Shown here: positions 61,772 to 64,000 of the stretch, in pieces
Layout: every line of letters starts with the position of its first letter
Position numbering within the stretch: position 1 is the stretch's first letter
Notes under the pieces: generated by a model
Databases searched by the model: none
Told to the model about the DNA's origin: nothing
Seen by the model: only the letters and a program-made list of their open reading frames with translations
Assembly (NCBI GenBank): GCA_900538575.1
Contig: UPZA01000007.1
Coordinates: forward strand, 1-64,000
Reading direction: 5' to 3'
DNA from: an uncultured Ruminococcus sp.
Lineage (GTDB): Bacteria > Bacillota > Clostridia > Oscillospirales > Ruminococcaceae
DNA: 64,000 bases
Position numbers and translations under genes: made by a program

Positions 61772-62697
61772 GCATTATCAACCCTCTTTCGTAAGGTCAT
61801 ATATGCGAGCTGTTCGTAGCCCTTGGCGGTTGCACAGATGTCATCAATGATTGTTACACGCTTTTCGTCATACTCCCCGAAATGCTTGATAAGACAGCCG
61901 CCTCCGCCTGTTACATACAGCCGCATAAGTTCGGGATTGTACTCATACTTGCGGAGCGTTTCAAAAATCTCCGAGCAGTATTCACGGACAGCCTCGGTAA
62001 TGCAATTCAGATACTTTTCCGAAATATCTGCATTTCCAAAGCGTATAACCTGTTCAACGATTGTATCGTCAATTTTCACGCCCAGCTTGTCCATTACTGC
62101 ATTTTTGGCGGCGATAACGCACTGGTTTACTCCCAGCTTTTCTGTGTAGCACTTACTTTCGACAGGCTTTTTGTTGTTGATATACATAACGTTCATTGTG
62201 CCGTTACCGATATCCGCAAGCATATTTACGCCTGTCATTTCGGAAAGTCTGTCAATAACAGCGGTGTAGCCCTGCGGATATACCAAACAGCCTGCAATTT
62301 CAATATGGTACGGCTTGTCCTTGTAAACAAAACGCACGTCATTGTTTCGGGTGATATAGCTACGGAAATCCTCACGCTGAGTTTTTACCCAAGTTAGCGG
62401 CAGACCTGCGGCAATATGGACTTCCGCTTCGGAAATACCCTGCTGTGAAAGCTCACGGGCAACTGCCATAAGGGTAAAAAGGTAGAAGTCATTATCCTTA
62501 GATTTGTCTGCTATAAATGGCTTGTGATTTTCTCCTATACGATAATACATACCGTCATAGAAAAGGATGTTGCCGCCAAAGGTCGGCTCTGTGGTGTAGG
62601 CTGTAATGCCTGTCGGGGTTACGGTACTGGCGGTTTTGATGTTGCCATATCCGTGGTCGATACCGATAATTTTTATGCCATTTCTTAATTCCTTCAT
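61768..62697 (-). CDS. parM: ParM/StbA-like actin ATPase
   Basis: The 309-residue actin-fold protein has phosphate-1 motif KIIGIDHGYGNIK, phosphate-2 motif MLADIGNGTMNVM and adenosine motif LYVTGGGGCLIKHF. Length is normal. It forms filaments that move plasmid-like DNA; in integrative elements it may stabilise the excised circle. It is the middle gene of a three-gene overlap tnpW-parM-parR. Confidence 0.9.
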   Translation of the reverse strand: MKELRNGIKIIGIDHGYGNIKTASTVTPTGITAYTTEPTFGGNILFYDGMYYRIGENHKPFIADKSKDNDFYLFTLMAVARELSQQGISEAEVHIAAGLPLTWVKTQREDFRSYITRNNDVRFVYKDKPYHIEIAGCLVYPQGYTAVIDRLSEMTGVNMLADIGNGTMNVMYINNKKPVESKCYTEKLGVNQCVIAAKNAVMDKLGVKIDDTIVEQVIRFGNADISEKYLNCITEAVREYCSEIFETLRKYEYNPELMRLYVTGGGGCLIKHFGEYDEKRVTIIDDICATAKGYEQLAYMTLRKRVDNA

Positions 62698-62870
62698 GCT
62701 GATTCCTCCATTATTTCTTCGTTTATCTTATTTTCGAGCAGCTGCAAAATGAGCTGTTCGGGTTTCTTTTCTGCTGTGCTGTCCGCATAGGAGCTTACGA
62801 TAAAGGTGACCTTTCCGACCTTTTCGGTATGCTCACAAAGCGGGATATATTTTGTTTCTGTCAATCGCAT
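62694..62870 (-). CDS. tnpW: TnpW-family transposon-encoded protein
   Basis: ATG 62870, behind GAAAGGAAA, gives 58 residues starting MRLTETKYIPLCEHTEKVGK. This TExRYIPLCEHTEKxGxVTF-type opening is what I recall for TnpW of Tn4451-like elements. Its function is unknown. A longer frame to 62918 is rejected for lack of a ribosome site. It overlaps parM by 4 nt. Confidence 0.8.
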   Translation of the reverse strand: MRLTETKYIPLCEHTEKVGKVTFIVSSYADSTAEKKPEQLILQLLENKINEEIMEESA

Positions 62871-62901
62871 TTTCCTTTCGATATACTTATTCGGTTTGTT
62901 T

Positions 62902-62928
62902 GCTATCGCTGCCGGCAAGTCCGATAGC
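62902..62928 (-). promoter_or_regulatory. Inverted repeat upstream of tnpW-parM-parR
   Basis: GCTATCG and CGATAGC flank a 13-bp GC-rich centre, 31 bp before the tnpW start. This is the same hexamer as in the downstream repeats, so the partition operon is probably autoregulated. Confidence 0.5.
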
Positions 62929-63017
62929 GTTTCGCCGTAATTTAAGTATACTACTTCGGGGTGAAAAACACATTGTATGGAAATTGAGAGGAAATTGAGG
63001 GAAATGGGGATAAAAAA

Positions 63018-63048
63018 ATATCACCGTATCTTTTGGATACGATGATAT
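63018..63048 (-). terminator. Terminator of the XRE gene
   Basis: On the minus strand ATATCATCGTATC and GATACGGTGATAT pair (one mismatch) and are followed by TTTTTTTATC. Confidence 0.7.
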
Positions 63049-63211
63049 TAATAAAATCAAAGAATATTTCTTCTCTAATCAATATTCATTTTGCTTTTGA
63101 TGTCAAAACAGACATCAGGTCGAAAAAGTCAGATTGTTGCTTTTCATCATTTTATGTGATATAATGTGATTGGTAGAATAACAAGCATAAAAAGCCATGA
63201 ATGATTTAGTT
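63049..63211. other. Gap downstream of the XRE gene
   Basis: No gene is seen. A TATAAT box (near 63160) with a weak upstream TTGCTT could start a short plus-strand transcript running antisense into the XRE gene. The evidence is thin. Confidence 0.25.
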
Positions 63212-63589
63212 CTATTTGTTTTGATTGGGATTTGTTGCTGAGAGCATCACAATAGTTTGATACAGATAGTGTTTTTTCTCTTTTGATAATGATGATACGA
63301 TATTTACCATGTCACCTAAAGTCATATTTGAGTTTAACTGCGTGTTAAGTTTTGTGTATTCCACTTTACATAAGCATCTTCCTAATAGATAATCAACAGT
63401 AACTTCGAAATAATCTGCAAATTTTGACAGAATCTCAACATTCGGTATAGTGATACCTTGTTCGTAATGCGCTATAGTACCTTCGCTTACATTGAAGATA
63501 CGTGCTAATTCTTTTTGAGTTAATCCTTTATTCCTTCTTAAATCCGACAAGATTTCACCCGTCGTATTATTTATGCTATACTTTTTCAT
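63212..63589 (-). CDS. XRE-family transcriptional regulator
   Basis: ATG 63589 follows GGAAGTG; the longer frame to 63670 is rejected. The 125-residue protein has a Cro/CI helix-turn-helix (SDLRRNKGLTQKELARIFNV, SEGTIAHYEQG, LSKFADYFEVTVDYLLGR) and a C-terminal helical region. It is divergent from a response regulator gene and is probably the element's repressor. Confidence 0.92.
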   Translation of the reverse strand: MKKYSINNTTGEILSDLRRNKGLTQKELARIFNVSEGTIAHYEQGITIPNVEILSKFADYFEVTVDYLLGRCLCKVEYTKLNTQLNSNMTLGDMVNIVSSLSKEKKHYLYQTIVMLSATNPNQNK

Positions 63590-63753
63590 CTGTTCACTTC
63601 CTTGTGTGGGGATTCTTACTCCAATTATACAGGATAATACAGTTGTCAGGTCGAAATTGTTATAAATCATAATAGTATTTAATCAAATTCTTTATATATT
63701 GTTATTTACTGTACAGTTGAAAGTATTCACAGTGCGAATCAAGGAGGTTATAT

Positions 63754-64000
63754 GATAAGAATAGCCGTTTGCGATGATAATACGATTATCCTTAAAAATT
63801 TGCAAAACAGTATTCGTTGCAATTTTTTAAAATATACCGAAGATATTGAGATAAGAACGATAACCAATGGAGCAGTACTGCTTAACGAGCATATGTACGA
63901 GCCTTTTGATGTTATTTTCTTAGATATTGATATGCCCAAGCTCACAGGTTTTGATGTTGCAAAGAAATTAAGGGATACATTCTCGTCTTGCTTTATAATA
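63754..64000 (+). CDS. Response regulator, 5' part only
   Basis: The frame opens at ATG 63752-63754 behind AAGGAGG and is cut by the window end after 83 codons. MIRIAVCDDNTIILKNLQNS and the phospho-acceptor Asp in VIFLDIDMPKLTGFDVAKKL show a receiver domain of the AgrA/ComE (LytTR) type. The output domain is outside the window. It may belong to a quorum-sensing-like pair of the element. Confidence 0.8.

Larger units (their letters stand above)
53547..64000. mobile_element. Serine-recombinase integrative element (left part)
   Basis: The element begins with the 3' end of a TnpX-type recombinase and contains cargo, MobA/MobB/MobC-like genes, a probable oriT and TnpW-ParM-ParR. These parts recall Tn4451- and Tn1549-like elements. 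It continues past the window end, so whether it has its own secretion genes is unknown. Confidence 0.7.

Overview
The window looks like the chromosome of a spore-forming, low-GC gut Clostridium relative, most likely of the Oscillospiraceae/Ruminococcaceae. The grounds are the order site-2 protease - scpA - scpB - DUF2953 - ytfJ - dacF - rluB, a GerW-type sporulation gene, strong sigma-A promoters with TTGACA/TATAAT boxes, and several mobile elements of types common in gut Firmicutes. No species is claimed.

Layout. (a) 1-2543, minus strand: end of an integrative conjugative element (ICE) remnant. It holds the first 25 codons of a tet(W)/(O)/(M)-type tetracycline-resistance gene with its attenuator leader, a Maff2-family gene cut off next to the tet cassette, and a VirD4 coupling-protein gene that loses its 5' part 23 bp from tRNA-Pro. 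(b) 2.5-20.2 kb: ordinary chromosome, with tRNA-Pro, rpmB, the segregation/sporulation/cell-wall operon, a three-gene biotin-dependent carboxyltransferase set, metA, a cytidylate kinase-like gene, a Rieske oxidoreductase and a BceRS-BceAB peptide-antibiotic resistance module. (c) 20.3-36.4 kb: a genomic island in the initiator tRNA gene, bounded by a 153-bp direct repeat that begins inside the tRNA. It holds an IS200-type insertion, decayed ICE genes and a very AT-rich minus-strand operon (24.8-35.9 kb). (d) 36.4-45.5 kb: a two-gene nuclease/SMC-ATPase defence candidate, two nitroreductase genes (one cut short by a stop codon), a large HerA/VirB4-like ATPase and an unrecognised gene. (e) 45.5-53.5 kb: an integrative mobilizable element with tyrosine integrase, excisionase, glutamine amidotransferase plus amidoligase, a second small HTH protein, MobC, a very short relaxase and three unknown genes. 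(f) 53.5 kb to the window end: a second element ending in a large serine recombinase, with STAND-TPR ATPase and AbiH-like cargo, MobA/MobB/MobC-like mobilization genes, TnpW-ParM-ParR, an XRE repressor and the start of a response regulator.

The most interesting locus is the operon at 24829-35948. It encodes a radical SAM/SPASM enzyme, two acyl-carrier-like proteins, two proteins resembling the butirosin acyltransferase BtrH, a subtilase fused to a P-loop domain, a transglutaminase-like cysteine protein, two ABC exporters and, in the middle, two tiny paralogous peptides of 27 and 29 residues. Both peptides share the motif VLYGEKNG and end in a Cys-Cys pair. I read it as a ribosomal peptide (RiPP) pathway that couples radical SAM chemistry to carrier-protein acyl transfer. 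It has 11-bp tandem repeats upstream of its promoter and a long hairpin just after the precursor genes.
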